Shown: piece after piece, positions 36,503 to 46,514 of the stretch
How the letters are laid out: each line of letters opens with the position of its first letter
How positions within the stretch are numbered: the first letter of the stretch is position 1
NCBI GenBank assembly: GCA_034522175.1
Contig: JAXHLQ010000001.1
Coordinates: forward strand, 2,666,001-2,730,000
Direction of reading: 5' to 3'
Origin: JAIPDZ01 sp034522175
Lineage (GTDB): Bacteria; Desulfobacterota; DSM-4660; Desulfatiglandales; Desulfatiglandaceae
DNA: 64,000 nucleotides
The notes under the pieces: generated by a model
What the model saw: only the letters and a program-made list of their open reading frames with translations
Told to the model about the DNA's origin: nothing
The model's database searches: none
Program-made: the position numbers and the translations under genes

Positions 36503-37553
36503 CTAAAGGATCCCGTCGGGATCGACCCGGCAATCCAGGAGTTTCCCCCCCTTCATTTCCGCCAGCATTTTCTCCCAAATCCCTCTAAGATGATGGATCG
36601 TGTCTCGCTTTCCCAGTGCCCACAGCGAGCCCCCCGCACCGGCGCCGCTGAAGCGCGCGCCGCAACCGGCCGATTCGGCTGCTCTTACCAGGTTCTGTGT
36701 ATTTTCATCCAGGGCCTCTGGTGTGATGCGACACCTCACGGCCATTTCTTCCCGAAGGAGACAGGCAGCACCCTCCCAGTCCTGTAATGCTATGGCCGAT
36801 TTAAGGAGATGAACGATCCGGTTTGCCTCGATCCATCCGGCCCTTGTCCTGCCGGATAGAAATCCGTCTATCCAGCTTAGATTGGTGGTGGCCGAGGTGT
36901 GTGTCTTTCCACTGTAAGCCACCAGGATCCTTTGTGAAAGGGCCTTCCGGCCATCTCTGTTTAAAAGGGTGATCCGTTTAAAGGGTGTGGTGGGATGGCT
37001 GTATTGCCAGACCCACTGATTGACACCGCCATAGACGGCCGCCGCTTGATCCTGCATGCCGCAGTTTCCCCCGCTGATGCCGTCTTCCATGTGATACGCG
37101 AGATGAAGGATGTTTCTTTTGGGCAGCCTTTTGCTGCCGAGATCGTTGGGCCAGTTTCGATAGGGCCTGTATGAGTGCCACGAGCGCCGTACTTGATCCG
37201 CCGAGGGCGGACCGTACCGGTGATTGGGACCTGATGTGCACCCTGAGTCCATGAAAACCGAAATGGGAAACAGCGGCAAGAAAGAGACCGAAATGGGAGG
37301 TGAAGGCGGGGGCCTCGATGGGCCATATCTCCTCCCTTTCAAAGCCCTCGGATGAGACCTTCACGTAACCCGATTCATAGGGCGAAAGGGTGACAAACGT
37401 CCGCAGGGTCAGCGCCATATTGATGGTGGTGGGCCTCACCCGCTCTAAAGGAAGCGCCAGCGCCTTGATGTCCCATGTCCCGCCACAATCGATCCGGCAG
37501 GGCGCCGACGATTCGATGGTTTCCTCTTTGAGGATATGGGTAACCTCGATCAT
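36503..37553 (-). CDS. GHMP-family kinase (frameshifted)
   Basis: About 349 residues when repaired. The N-terminus has APCRIDCGGTWDIKALALP (the substrate-binding start seen in sugar GHMP kinases), the ATP loop SPVRSALGGSSTALVALI, and near the C-terminus GARFSGAGAGGSLWALG (motif 3). The first frame breaks at 37148-37150; removing one base from the GGG run (CCC on the coding strand) joins KLA to NDLGSKRLPKRNILHLA. Family members phosphorylate sugars or mevalonate-type substrates; a heptose- or galactose-kinase-like role is possible but not proven. The gene and the transglutaminase-like gene are in tandem on the minus strand. Confidence 0.75.
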
Positions 37554-37587
37554 GGTTTGATTATCCCTCCATTGAGGAATCCGTTGA

Positions 37588-38289
37588 TTATTTTATGATC
37601 ACGTCTTCTTCGTAAAAATCGCGTTCCGGCGTGCTGCCTGTTTTTTCAAAATCAGCGATCCACCCGTTGACCCGGTCTTCTCCATAGGCCGCCTTCCATG
37701 CCGCGACAATGGTCTCTACCGGTACATCCGCATACGTTCCATGGTCTGCTACATATTCCATAAACGCCTTTTTCTCCAGGTTGTAGGGATGAAAAATGGA
37801 GTCTTCGCGTCCGTTGAATTCAAGGGGCGCCACCTTGTGTCGCTGGCACAGCTCCTTGTTAAAGGCGGGGGTGGCCTTGACCCATTTTTTGTTCAGATAG
37901 AATTCGGTGAAACCGTGAAAGACAAACACATCCGTTCCCATGAAGGCGAGAAGCTGCTGGGTCGCGAGGTGATTCCTGACGTCCGCAAAACCGATCCTTG
38001 AGGGAATCCCGCACGTCCTTCCAAGGGCGCACAGCAATGCAGCCTTACAGACGCAGTACCCCCGTCCGCTCTTGAGCACGTGACTGGCCCGATAGTGGTC
38101 GGGCCGGTAAAACGGGTAGTAGGGATCGTACCAGATACCGTCCCGAACAGCGTAATAGAGCTTGACAGCGCGTTCAACAGGGGCCTCGGTGTCCCCGATG
38201 GTCTGCGCGGCAAAGTCAATAATGCGGGGATGGTCACTGTCGATAATATCGGTGGGTGAGAGGTATTGATCAAAAGGCGTTTTTGTCAT
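37588..38289 (-). CDS. Transglutaminase-like cysteine protein
   Basis: 233 residues from ATG at 38289 with GAGGAGC 6 bp upstream. The core has GRGYCVCKAALLCALGRTCG (catalytic Cys), the His in HGFTEFYLNKKWVKATPAFN, and the position of the usual Asp in the VDPT-type motif is changed to ATPA. That variant is common in bacterial proteins of this type whose function is unknown. It may be a peptidase, or a non-enzymatic member. It is 34 bp upstream of the GHMP kinase gene. Confidence 0.7.
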   Translation of the reverse strand: MTKTPFDQYLSPTDIIDSDHPRIIDFAAQTIGDTEAPVERAVKLYYAVRDGIWYDPYYPFYRPDHYRASHVLKSGRGYCVCKAALLCALGRTCGIPSRIGFADVRNHLATQQLLAFMGTDVFVFHGFTEFYLNKKWVKATPAFNKELCQRHKVAPLEFNGREDSIFHPYNLEKKAFMEYVADHGTYADVPVETIVAAWKAAYGEDRVNGWIADFEKTGSTPERDFYEEDVIIK

Positions 38290-38445
38290 GGCCTGCTCCT
38301 CATTTAGGATTCGATACCCAAGCGGTTTCGTTAAAGGCACGGCCCCCGGCTTGGGGGGCTCTGCGGGCTGTTCACATTTCACCCATATCCATACCCGGGT
38401 TTCAACTCAGTTTCAAGTCAATGCGGTTGACTCGAGGATTTTCCC

Positions 38446-38505
38446 TTTGAGATTCCAATCCCGATAGCGATTTCGATTGCGATCCCGATTCGGATTGGTT
38501 CACAT
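38446..38505. repeat. Degenerate CGAT(T/A/C)-type short tandem repeat
   Basis: A run of variants such as TCCCGATAGCGATTTCGATT and GCGATCCCGATTCGGATT. No gene. It sits in the 410-bp gap between the transglutaminase-like gene and the DUF2080 gene, in which the only other features are the promoter at 38559 and an AT-rich leader. Confidence 0.5.
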
Positions 38506-38558
38506 CCCATGGGTGTCGGGGCCTGATTTCGCGTGGTGTTTGGACAGGCCTTTTTTCC

Positions 38559-38587
38559 TTGACACGTAGTTACGTTGTAGCTAAAAT
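38559..38587 (+). promoter_or_regulatory. Sigma-70 promoter
   Basis: TTGACA, a 17-bp spacer and TAAAAT, very close to consensus, about 115 bp upstream of the DUF2080 gene. GTTAC and GTAAC form an inverted pair flanking the -10 region. Confidence 0.65.
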
Positions 38588-38701
38588 GTAACCATAAATT
38601 TTCGAGTTTCGACACGGATAAAATCATAAAATTAAAATTAAAACAATATATTAGGTTATCCCATGCAGGCTCTTTAAAAAAGCCGAACGGGTTTTTTGAA
38701 A

Positions 38702-38890
38702 ATGGTGACTGAAAAGCGCCCTGCCGATGATAAAAAGACCGCTCCACGAAGGGCAAAAGGAAGAGTCCGGTTAGAAGTCTATGGCGAGGAGATGGTCGAA
38801 AAAGTGGTCAAGTTGAGCGGAAACAGTGGGCGCGTCTACCTGCCGCCGGATTGGGTGGGGTCCCGAGTGAAAATCATCAGACTGGATTGA
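38702..38890 (+). CDS. DUF2080-family small protein
   Basis: 62 residues. It has a basic N-terminus and the C-terminal pattern VEKVVKLSGNSGRVYLPPDW VGSRVKIIRL of the DUF2080 family, an SpoVT/AbrB-like small fold often found next to transposases. No transposase is adjacent here. ATG at 38702 is preferred over the upstream TTG at 38696; it follows a well-formed promoter. Confidence 0.65.
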   Translation: MVTEKRPADDKKTAPRRAKGRVRLEVYGEEMVEKVVKLSGNSGRVYLPPDWVGSRVKIIRLD

Positions 38891-38901
38891 ACCATTTGCC
38901 C

Positions 38902-39354
38902 ATGGTCAGCGTATTGAATCATATCACCATAAGAGGCGTCAGAGATGAAGACGCTGCGGATATCACCAGCATCCAGACCGCCATTACGAAATCCTCGGAA
39001 AACATCGATTTCAGGCATGTGATTGAAGAACAGATGCGGAATTTTGAAAACGTCAGTTTTGTCGCCGAGATGGATGGGCGGGTTGTCGGTTATATGTTCA
39101 GTTATATTTTATTTGGCGGATTTGGGCTGGAGAAGAGCGCCTGGATCGCCACACTCGGGGTGCACCCCAAATTCATGGGACAGGGAATCGGAAAACGTCT
39201 GGCCGAGGAAATTCTGACGGTATACAAGGACAAATGTGTCCGATCCATATATACCTCTGTTCGGTGGGATTCCGTGGATCTCCTCTCTTTTTTCAAGACA
39301 CTTGGATTTGACCGGAGTCACTTTATCAACCTGAAAAGGGAACTGGACGTTTAA
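38902..39354 (+). CDS. GNAT-family N-acetyltransferase
   Basis: 150 residues: VRDEDAADITSIQTAI, beta strands with FVAEMDGRVVGYMF, the acetyl-CoA loop LGVHPKFMGQGIGKRLAEE and the C-terminal motif SVDLLSFFKTLGFDRSHF. It transfers an acetyl group from acetyl-CoA to an unknown amine. It starts 11 bp after DUF2080 and lies on the same strand, but the ribosome site is weak. Confidence 0.82.
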   Translation: MVSVLNHITIRGVRDEDAADITSIQTAITKSSENIDFRHVIEEQMRNFENVSFVAEMDGRVVGYMFSYILFGGFGLEKSAWIATLGVHPKFMGQGIGKRLAEEILTVYKDKCVRSIYTSVRWDSVDLLSFFKTLGFDRSHFINLKRELDV

Positions 39355-39568
39355 TTGCCCGCCTCCTTCTAAGGAAAGTAGGAATCCAAGGCGAATAAAT
39401 ATCCTGAGACCTTTGAAAAATGTTCAATTTTGGTTTAGCTCAAGAAAGACGAAAATTTCAACCGCAGGAATATACGACAATATTTCGAGGATTGAAATGT
39501 GAGTCTGACGCCGAGATTGGCCAAAAGGGGGCGTTTTTCAAGGGTCTCAATCTAAAAGGGGACGTAAG

Positions 39569-41579
39569 ATGAGGTATGCAGAAACAGGGTTTAATTTGGA
39601 AGTTGATTTGACCCGGGGAAGCATCGATCGGGTGGCAACGGACCCGAAAGAAACAGAGCTTTATCTCGGCGGTCTGGGTACGAACGCCAAGATCATGTGG
39701 GACAGGGTTCCCCCGGAGGTTGAACCCTTTTCTCCCGACAACCTGCTCATATTCAGCGCCGGACTCTTATGCGGTACGCCGGCCACCGGGTGCAATCGAA
39801 CCATTGTGACGACCATTTCTCCCCAGACGCAGTTAATGGCGTTTTCCATGATGGGGGGGTTTTGGGCACCGGAGTTGAAATATGCCGGGTACGACAAAGT
39901 GATCCTGAGTGGCAAATCGCCGGAACTGGTCTATTTGTGGATCCATAACGACAAGGTGGAGATCCGTGATGCCGCTCATCTGCAGGGAAAAGGCGCCATT
40001 GAGACGGCGGAACTCATCCGGGAGGAGTTGAAGGAGCCGAAAGTCCAGGTGGCCGCCATCGGACTGGCTGGGGAAAACCGGGTCTATTTCGCCTCCATCG
40101 AACAGGGCAGATCCAGTGCCAGCCGACAGGGGCTTGGGGCGGTGATGGGAGACAAGGGCGTTAAGGCCATTGCGGTTCGGGGTACCAAAGATATTCATGT
40201 GGCCCGGCCTGAGGAATATCTGGAACTCTGTAACGAGGTGCTCGCATATATCAAATGGCGGGAGGATCACCCCATTCCGGGGGTCATCCCCATTTTGTCC
40301 GTATTGGGATCGCCCCAGGAGATGGCCATTCATGATGAAAAATGGCACACCGAGGAATTTTTCATGGGGAAACGCCCGTGTTCGCAGAAAGGACTTCTGG
40401 AATGAGGAGATTGCTCAGGCATGGTATGAGACACTGGAGAACATGCGAACCCGCTTCATCAGTTGTTACAACTGTCCGGTGAAATGCGGGGCGACCCTCG
40501 ACGTTCCGGACAAATCCACATACATGATGAAGTGCTTCACCAAACTCACTTATACCATGGCGGCCATGTCGGATCTGGAATTCGGCCTGACCATTGCCCA
40601 GCGGGCCACCGAGTACGGTGTGGATGGTTACTCCGCGCCGCAGGTGATGGCCTTCGCCCTTGAGCTTTATGAGGCCGGCATCCTGACGGACAAGGATTTT
40701 CCGGATATGCCCGCCGACAACGAAGGCCGGTTTTTTTACCTCCTCGACAAGATCGTGAACCGGGAAGGGATCGGCGATGTCCTGGCCGACGGGACCTACT
40801 GGGCGGCCAAAGAGATCGGCAACGGTGCGGAAGAATATGCCCACAACAATATCAAAAAGATTGAGCAGTTGCCCCTCAAGCTGGGGCGATTCAATCCCAT
40901 CTATTTTCTCATGTATTGCACCGGGGAGAAGATCAACATTACCCAGATCGAAGGACAGTTCCCCCAGGCACCTTTCCCCAAGCGGGAGCATCGAGAAAAA
41001 TTTGTAAAGGATTGGTTCCAGGTGCCGGACGAGAAATTCAAGCAGTATTTCCTCGATTGGGACATTAAGGGAGACAACGCCCTGCCCTATTATCCCACGG
41101 TGGAGATGTGCTGTGATATCGTCGACTGGCAGGAGAAGATGCACTACATCGATGATGCCCTCGGCATGTGCGCGGGGTTGTCGTCCTTTCATCTGAAGCC
41201 GCCCTATCACATGCATAATTTCCCCAAATTTGTGTCCGCCGGTGCGGGCATTGATATGGACGAAGACAGCCTGAGCCACGCCGCCAGGCGGTATCGCACC
41301 CTGGTCCGGGCCAATAACATCCGAAGAGGGATGCGTAGAAAGGATGAAAGGCCGCCCGAGGACCACTGGAAGCAGAGAATCCCCGAACTGGAAAAGGAGC
41401 TGTTAGACACCTATTATCAATTCAAGGGGTGGAATGAGCAGGGGATCCCCACAAAAGAATCGCTTCATGACCTGGATCTGGATTATGTTTACGAGGAATT
41501 TGAGAAACGAGGCGTTTATTCAGAGAACGGGGCCACACCTACCGAGGATACCCCGGCGGCAAAAGGGGAGGAGGTGTAG
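39569..41579 (+). CDS. bamB: Class II benzoyl-CoA reductase, W-containing subunit BamB (frameshifted)
   Basis: About 669 residues after removing one base in the GGGG/AAA stretch at 40366-40373, which restores FFMGNARVRRKDFWNEE across the break. It is an AOR-family protein with N-terminal tungstopterin domain and a 4Fe-4S motif SCYNCPVKCG. Glu251, His255 and His260 in EMAIHDEKWHT fall at exactly the numbers I recall for the Geobacter BamB active site, which distinguishes it from ordinary aldehyde oxidoreductases. BamB reduces benzoyl-CoA to the cyclohexadienoyl-CoA at the W cofactor. First gene of bamBCDEFGHI; AAGGGG lies 8 bp before the ATG. bamC starts 2 bp after its stop. Confidence 0.9.
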
Positions 41580-41581
41580 CC

Positions 41582-42121
41582 ATGGCTGAGAAGAAAAAGA
41601 AAATCGTCAAGACCATCAAGGTGAATGCGGATGAGTGCAACGGGTGCCGGGGCTGCGAACTCATTTGTTCTGCTTTTCATGCGGAGCCCAAGTACAGCAG
41701 CAACAATCCGGCAAGGTCCCGCATCCGGGTAATCCGGCACCCCCTCAAGGACATATATGTTCCGGTATATGCGGGAGAGTATACCCCTGCTGAATGTGCG
41801 GGACGAGACAAATATGTGCTTGACGGAAAAGAGTATGAAGAGTGCGCCTTTTGCCGGGCGTCCTGCCCTTCGAGAGACGAGTTTAAAGAACCGGATTCCG
41901 GTCTTCCGTTGAAGTGTGACATGTGCGAGGGCGAAGACGAGCCCCTGTGCGTCAAATGGTGCCTGACCGATGCGCTGACCTACGAGGAACGGGAAGAGGA
42001 CGTGGAAGAAGAAGAAAGCCCCGAAGAGATGGAAATCGGATTGGAAGCATTGGCGAAGCAGTACGGCTTGGACAAGATCATGGAGACCGTTGCCCGGATG
42101 TCCATGGCCAAGAAGGAATAA
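41582..42121 (+). CDS. bamC: Benzoyl-CoA reductase FeS subunit BamC
   Basis: 179 residues, ferredoxin-like with three Cys clusters: CNGCRGCELIC, CAFCRASC and CDMCEG..CVKWC, sufficient for three [4Fe-4S] clusters as in NrfC/HycB-type electron carriers. It passes electrons to BamB. AGGAGGTG just upstream. The acidic C-terminus (EREEDVEEEESPEEMEI) is notable. Confidence 0.9.
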   Translation: MAEKKKKIVKTIKVNADECNGCRGCELICSAFHAEPKYSSNNPARSRIRVIRHPLKDIYVPVYAGEYTPAECAGRDKYVLDGKEYEECAFCRASCPSRDEFKEPDSGLPLKCDMCEGEDEPLCVKWCLTDALTYEEREEDVEEEESPEEMEIGLEALAKQYGLDKIMETVARMSMAKKE

Positions 42122-42157
42122 CCGACATAAGTCAAAAACAAGAGGGTTTAAAAGACA

Positions 42158-43309
42158 GTGGAGCGTGTAGCCGATTACAAAGAGATCGTCGATGTCATCA
42201 AATTGAGCGGTGGCGATGCCTTCAAGAGATGCTTCCAGTGCGGGCTGTGTGACACGGTGTGCCCGTGGAACCGGGTCAGGAACTTCAGCATGCGCAAGCT
42301 GGTTCGTCAGGCGACCTTTGGTTTTACCGAAATAGAAGCGGAAGAGATGTGGCTTTGCACCACCTGTGGACGGTGCCCTCAGCAGTGTCCAAGAGATGTG
42401 CAGCAGATTGAATCCGGAATAGCCCTGCGCCGGGTGGCCACGGAATATGGCGTTTTCCCCAATTCCGTCAAACCGATCCGAGCGGCCAGCGGAAGCCTTA
42501 CCGGAGAAGGCAATCCTCTGGGAGAAGAGCGGAAAAAGCGGGGGGACTGGGCTAAAGAACAATCGGTGGAATCCTTCGATGCGGAGATGGAGATCCTCTA
42601 TTTCCCCGGCTGCTACCCCAGCTTTGATCCGCGATTGAAAAAGGTTGCGGTTGCCACGGCCCAAATCCTGAAATCAGCCGGCGTCGACTTTGGAATCCTC
42701 GGTGAAAAGGAGAACTGTTGCGGAGAGAGCATCCGCAAAACCGGTGACGAGGAATTGTTTCGGCGTCTCGCCAAGGAAAACATCAAGACATTTATCGACC
42801 ATGGGGTAAAGAAGATTCTGGTATCTTCTCCGCATTGCTACCATACCTTCAAGAATGAATATCCGCAATTTATGGTGAACTTTGAGGTGGTTCATGTCTC
42901 CCAGTACTTATTTCAACTCATGAATGAGGGCAGGCTTGCGTTCAAAAAGCCCTATAAAAAGAAAATCACCTATCATGACCCCTGCTATCTGGGTCGTCAC
43001 AACGGTATTTTTGACGAACCCCGGGCCCTCCTCACAAATGTGTCCGGTTTGGAATTGAGCGAAATGCCTGACTGCCGTATGGACAGCCTTTGTTGCGGCG
43101 GGGGCGGTGGCCGGGTCTGGATGGAAACCCAGAAGGAAGAGCGGTTCGGTGACATCCGGATTCAGCAGGCCATGGATCTCGGGGCCGAATTGCTGGTGAC
43201 CTGCTGCCCTTACTGCATTACCATGTTCGAGGACAGCCGCGTCACCATGGGTGTGGATGAACAAATAGCCATCAAGGACATTACGGAGATCCTTCAGGAA
43301 GTCATTTAA
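42158..43309 (+). CDS. bamD: HdrD-like subunit BamD
   Basis: 383 residues from a GTG. Two [4Fe-4S] motifs (CFQCGLCDTVC, CTTCGRCPQQC) and two CCG domains (PGCYPSFDP..ENCCGE and DPCYLGRH..SLCCGGGGGR), as in HdrD/HdrB, which bind the unusual noncubane clusters. It should mediate electron transfer within the Bam complex. 36 bp after bamC. Confidence 0.9.
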   Translation: MERVADYKEIVDVIKLSGGDAFKRCFQCGLCDTVCPWNRVRNFSMRKLVRQATFGFTEIEAEEMWLCTTCGRCPQQCPRDVQQIESGIALRRVATEYGVFPNSVKPIRAASGSLTGEGNPLGEERKKRGDWAKEQSVESFDAEMEILYFPGCYPSFDPRLKKVAVATAQILKSAGVDFGILGEKENCCGESIRKTGDEELFRRLAKENIKTFIDHGVKKILVSSPHCYHTFKNEYPQFMVNFEVVHVSQYLFQLMNEGRLAFKKPYKKKITYHDPCYLGRHNGIFDEPRALLTNVSGLELSEMPDCRMDSLCCGGGGGRVWMETQKEERFGDIRIQQAMDLGAELLVTCCPYCITMFEDSRVTMGVDEQIAIKDITEILQEVI

Positions 43310-43339
43310 GCAATCTTAGGCGGATAAGGATATAACACC

Positions 43340-46300
43340 GTGGAAAAGGAACAGATCGAACAGCTTTGTAAAGGGTTCACAGACAGCGAGTTTGGCGATG
43401 TGATGGTCGTCGGTGGCGGCGTCAGCGGGATTCAGGCCTCTCTTGATCTGGCCACCGCAGGGTTCAAGGTCTATCTGGTAGAGGAGGCGCCGAGCATCGG
43501 GGGACACATGGCCCAGCTCGATAAGACCTTCCCCACCAATGACTGCTCCATGTGAATACTTTCGCCGAAACTGGTCGAGGTCGGCCGGCATCCAAACATC
43601 GAGGTCCTGACGTATACGGAAGTGGACCGTGTTGAGGGAAAGGCGGGAGACTTTCAGGTGAGTCTGATCAGAAAGCCTCGATATATTATCGAAGACAAAT
43701 GCACGGGGTGTACCACATGCGTTGGATACTGCCCGGTGGAATATCCGGATCCATTCAATCAGGAGATCTCACAAAACAAGGCGGTCCATGTCTATTTCTC
43801 CCAGGCCATCCCACTGGTGGCTTATATTGACGAAAGCTGTATCTACCTCAAAGAAAAGAAATGCCGGATTTGTGAAGGCGTCTGTCAGAACGCGGCCATC
43901 GACCTGGAACAGAAGCCGGAGAAGGTGAAAGTGAATGTCGGGGCGATCATCCTGTCTTCCGGCATCGAGCCGTATGACCCCGGCGTAAAAGATGAATACG
44001 GCTACGGAAAGTTTGAAAACGTGCTCACCAGCATGGACTATGAACGACTCTTGTCTTCCACCGGGCCTTATGAAGGCCGCATCCTTCGTGCGTCGGACAA
44101 GAGGCATCCCAACAAGCTGGCGTGGATTCAATGTGTCGGGTCCAGACGGGTGACGCCCGGCGATAACAGCTACTGTTCAGGGGTATGCTGCACCTACACC
44201 CAGAAACAGGTGATCTTGACCAAAGACCATGACCCGGACGCAGCGTGCACGGTATTTCACAACGACATCCGCTCATTCGGAAAGGATTTTGAGCGATATT
44301 ATCAACGAGCGGAAGCCCTTCCGGGTGTGCAATTTATCCGGAGTTACGTCTCGATTACCAGAGAGGACCCTGAGAGTAAGGAAGTCTTTATTAAATACGC
44401 GACCGCAGACGAAGGTGTGAAAGAAGAAGCATTCGACATGGTGGTCCTCTCCGTGGGCTTGAATCCGCCGGTGGAAAACGAAGGTCTGGCAGAGAAGTTC
44501 GGCATTTCACTCGAAACGCACGGCTTCTGTGAGTCAACCCAGACCAATCCCATGGAAACCAGCAGACCCGGCATCTTTGTCAGCGGGGCATTTCAGGGCC
44601 CCACGGATATCCCCGAGTCGGTGTTCACTGCCAGCGGGGCCGGGGCGCAGTGCGGTGAACTTTTGGACTACAGACGGGATAAGCTGGCCAAAGAACGGGT
44701 ATACCCCCCAGAGCGCGACGTCTCCCAGGAAGAGCCGAGGATCGGCGTCTTTGTGTGCCACTGCGGGGCCAATATCGGCAGTGTGGTGGATGTGCCTGCC
44801 ACCGTTGAATATGCCAAGACCCTGCCCAGTGTGGCCTATGCACAGGAACAATTGTTTTCATGTGCGACCAATTCGGCCCAGGAGATCACGGATCTGGCCC
44901 AGGAAAAGGGGCTTAATCGCGTGGTGATCGCGGCCTGCTCACCCAGGACCCTTGAACCCTTGTTCCGGGATACCCTCAGGGAGGCGGGGCTGAACCAGTA
45001 TTACTGTGAAATGGCCAATATCCGGGAGCACTGCTCCTGGGTCCACAGCCGCCAGAAAGAAGAGGCCACTCAGAAGGCACAGGATATTGTGCGAATGTCG
45101 GTGGCACGGGCGTGCTACCTCGAGCCCTTGCAGGAGTTTGATCTGCCGGTAGACAACGCGGCTCTGGTGGTTGGCGGCGGTATTGGAGGCATGACCTGTG
45201 CCCTCTCCATCGCCAAACAGGGGCATGATGTGGTTCTTGTGGAAAAGGAAAGGGAACTCGGTGGGATGGCCCGGCGCCTTCCTATGACCCTTGAGGGGAT
45301 GGACGTTCAGGCCTATTTAAATGATTTGATCCATGCAGTCTACAAGAATCCTCTCATTCATGTGATGCATGATGCCACCATCACGGATGTCTCCGGGTAT
45401 GTGGGAAACTTTGTTACCACGGTGGAGACCGGAGAACGCATCAAAGAAATCAAACACGGCGCGTCCGTGATCGCCATCGGCGCGGATGTCTATACGCCGA
45501 CGGAATATCTCTATGGCGAAGATGAGAAGGTGGTCACCCATCTTGAATTGGGGGAGTTGATCGCCGCCGAAGACGAAAAGGTTACCGGAGCCCAGACGGT
45601 GGTGATGATTCAGTGTGTCGGCTGTAGGAATGAGGATAGGAATTACTGCAGCCGGGTCTGCTGTACCCACGCCATCAAAAATGCCTTGAACCTGAAAAAA
45701 ATTCATCCGGAGATGGATATCTACGTCCTCTTCAGGGATATGAGAACTTACGGGTTCAGTGAAGACTATTACCGGGAGGCATCGGAGAACGACGTAAAAT
45801 TCATCCGCTACGAACCGGATGATCCACCGGAGGTGGAGGCCACCGAAGCCGAAGGTCGTTCCGTGATCCGGGTGATGGCCACGGATCCCGTTTTGGGGCA
45901 GAAGCTTGCCATTGATTCGGACATCCTTTCTCTCGCGGCTGCGGTGATTCCCTCCGCATCGACGGAAAAAATGGCTTCATTGTTCAAAGTCACCCTGAGC
46001 CCGGATGACTTCTTCAAAGAAGCGCACGTGAAATTGAGACCCGTTGAGTTTGCTGCAGACGGTGTTTTCCTCTGCGGAACCGCGCACTATCCAAAGCACA
46101 TTAAAGAGACCATCAATCAGGCATACGGGGCTGCGGGACGGGTGCTCACCCTTCTTTCCAAGGACACGGTGGTGGCTTCAGGGGCCATTTGCGAAGTGAA
46201 TGAGGACGAATGTGTGTCTTGCGGCGCATGTATTACGGCGTGTTCCTATGGCGCCATTGATTTTCGGGAGACGTCCAAAGGCAAAAAGGCCTGGGTCAAC

Positions 46301-46462
46301 CCGGTTCTGTGCAAAGGCGACGGCCTGTGCAATGCAAAGTGCCCCACCAATGCCATTGTTCTGAAGCATTTTACTGATGAAGAACTCTACAGTCAGATTG
46401 ATGCGGCCACAACGGACGAGGAGATGATGGAACCGATGGATATGGCGGTTGGGGATGTCTAA
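43340..46462 (+). CDS. bamE: HdrA-like flavoprotein BamE, selenoprotein
   Basis: 1040 residues if TGA at 43553-43555 is read as selenocysteine (residue 72). The frame continues without break: NDCSM-U-ILSPKLVEVGRHPN matches HdrA, where this residue is Cys. N-terminal FAD motif VVGGGVSGIQASLDLA, a ferredoxin motif CTGCTTCVGYC, a second FAD-binding half (VVGGGIGGMTCALSIA), and two C-terminal clusters (CVSCGACITAC and CKGDGLCNAKC). It is the likely flavin-based bifurcation centre. GTG start with TAAGGA upstream. A SECIS-like hairpin follows the TGA. A start at 43622, in the same frame after the TGA, would drop the N-terminal FAD motif. Confidence 0.88.
43553..43585 (+). promoter_or_regulatory. 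UGA selenocysteine codon and bacterial SECIS element of bamE
   Basis: After TGA (43553-43555), GCCGA (43564-68) pairs with TCGGC (43581-85), and CT with AG encloses the loop GGTCG; GGTC begins 18 nt after the TGA, very like the E. coli fdhF SECIS (GGUC about 19 nt after). AA and G form the internal bulge. Confidence 0.75.
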
Positions 46463-46514
46463 TAAATGGTCACACGATAACGCCGGAAGAGCCGGCAAAG
46501 GGAGGTGAGACCCA

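Noticed and set aside
38418..38756. Minus-strand frame rich in Ile/Gly repeats (IGIAIEIAIGIG)
   Set aside because: Translation of the degenerate CGAT repeats; not a real protein.
39515..39540. Sigma-54-like sequence before bamB (TTGGCCAAAAGGGGGC)
   Set aside because: GG and GC are ten bases apart but the -24 and -12 boxes are poor; not supported.
43622..46462. Shorter bamE model beginning after the TGA
   Set aside because: It would lose the first FAD motif; homology runs straight through the TGA codon.
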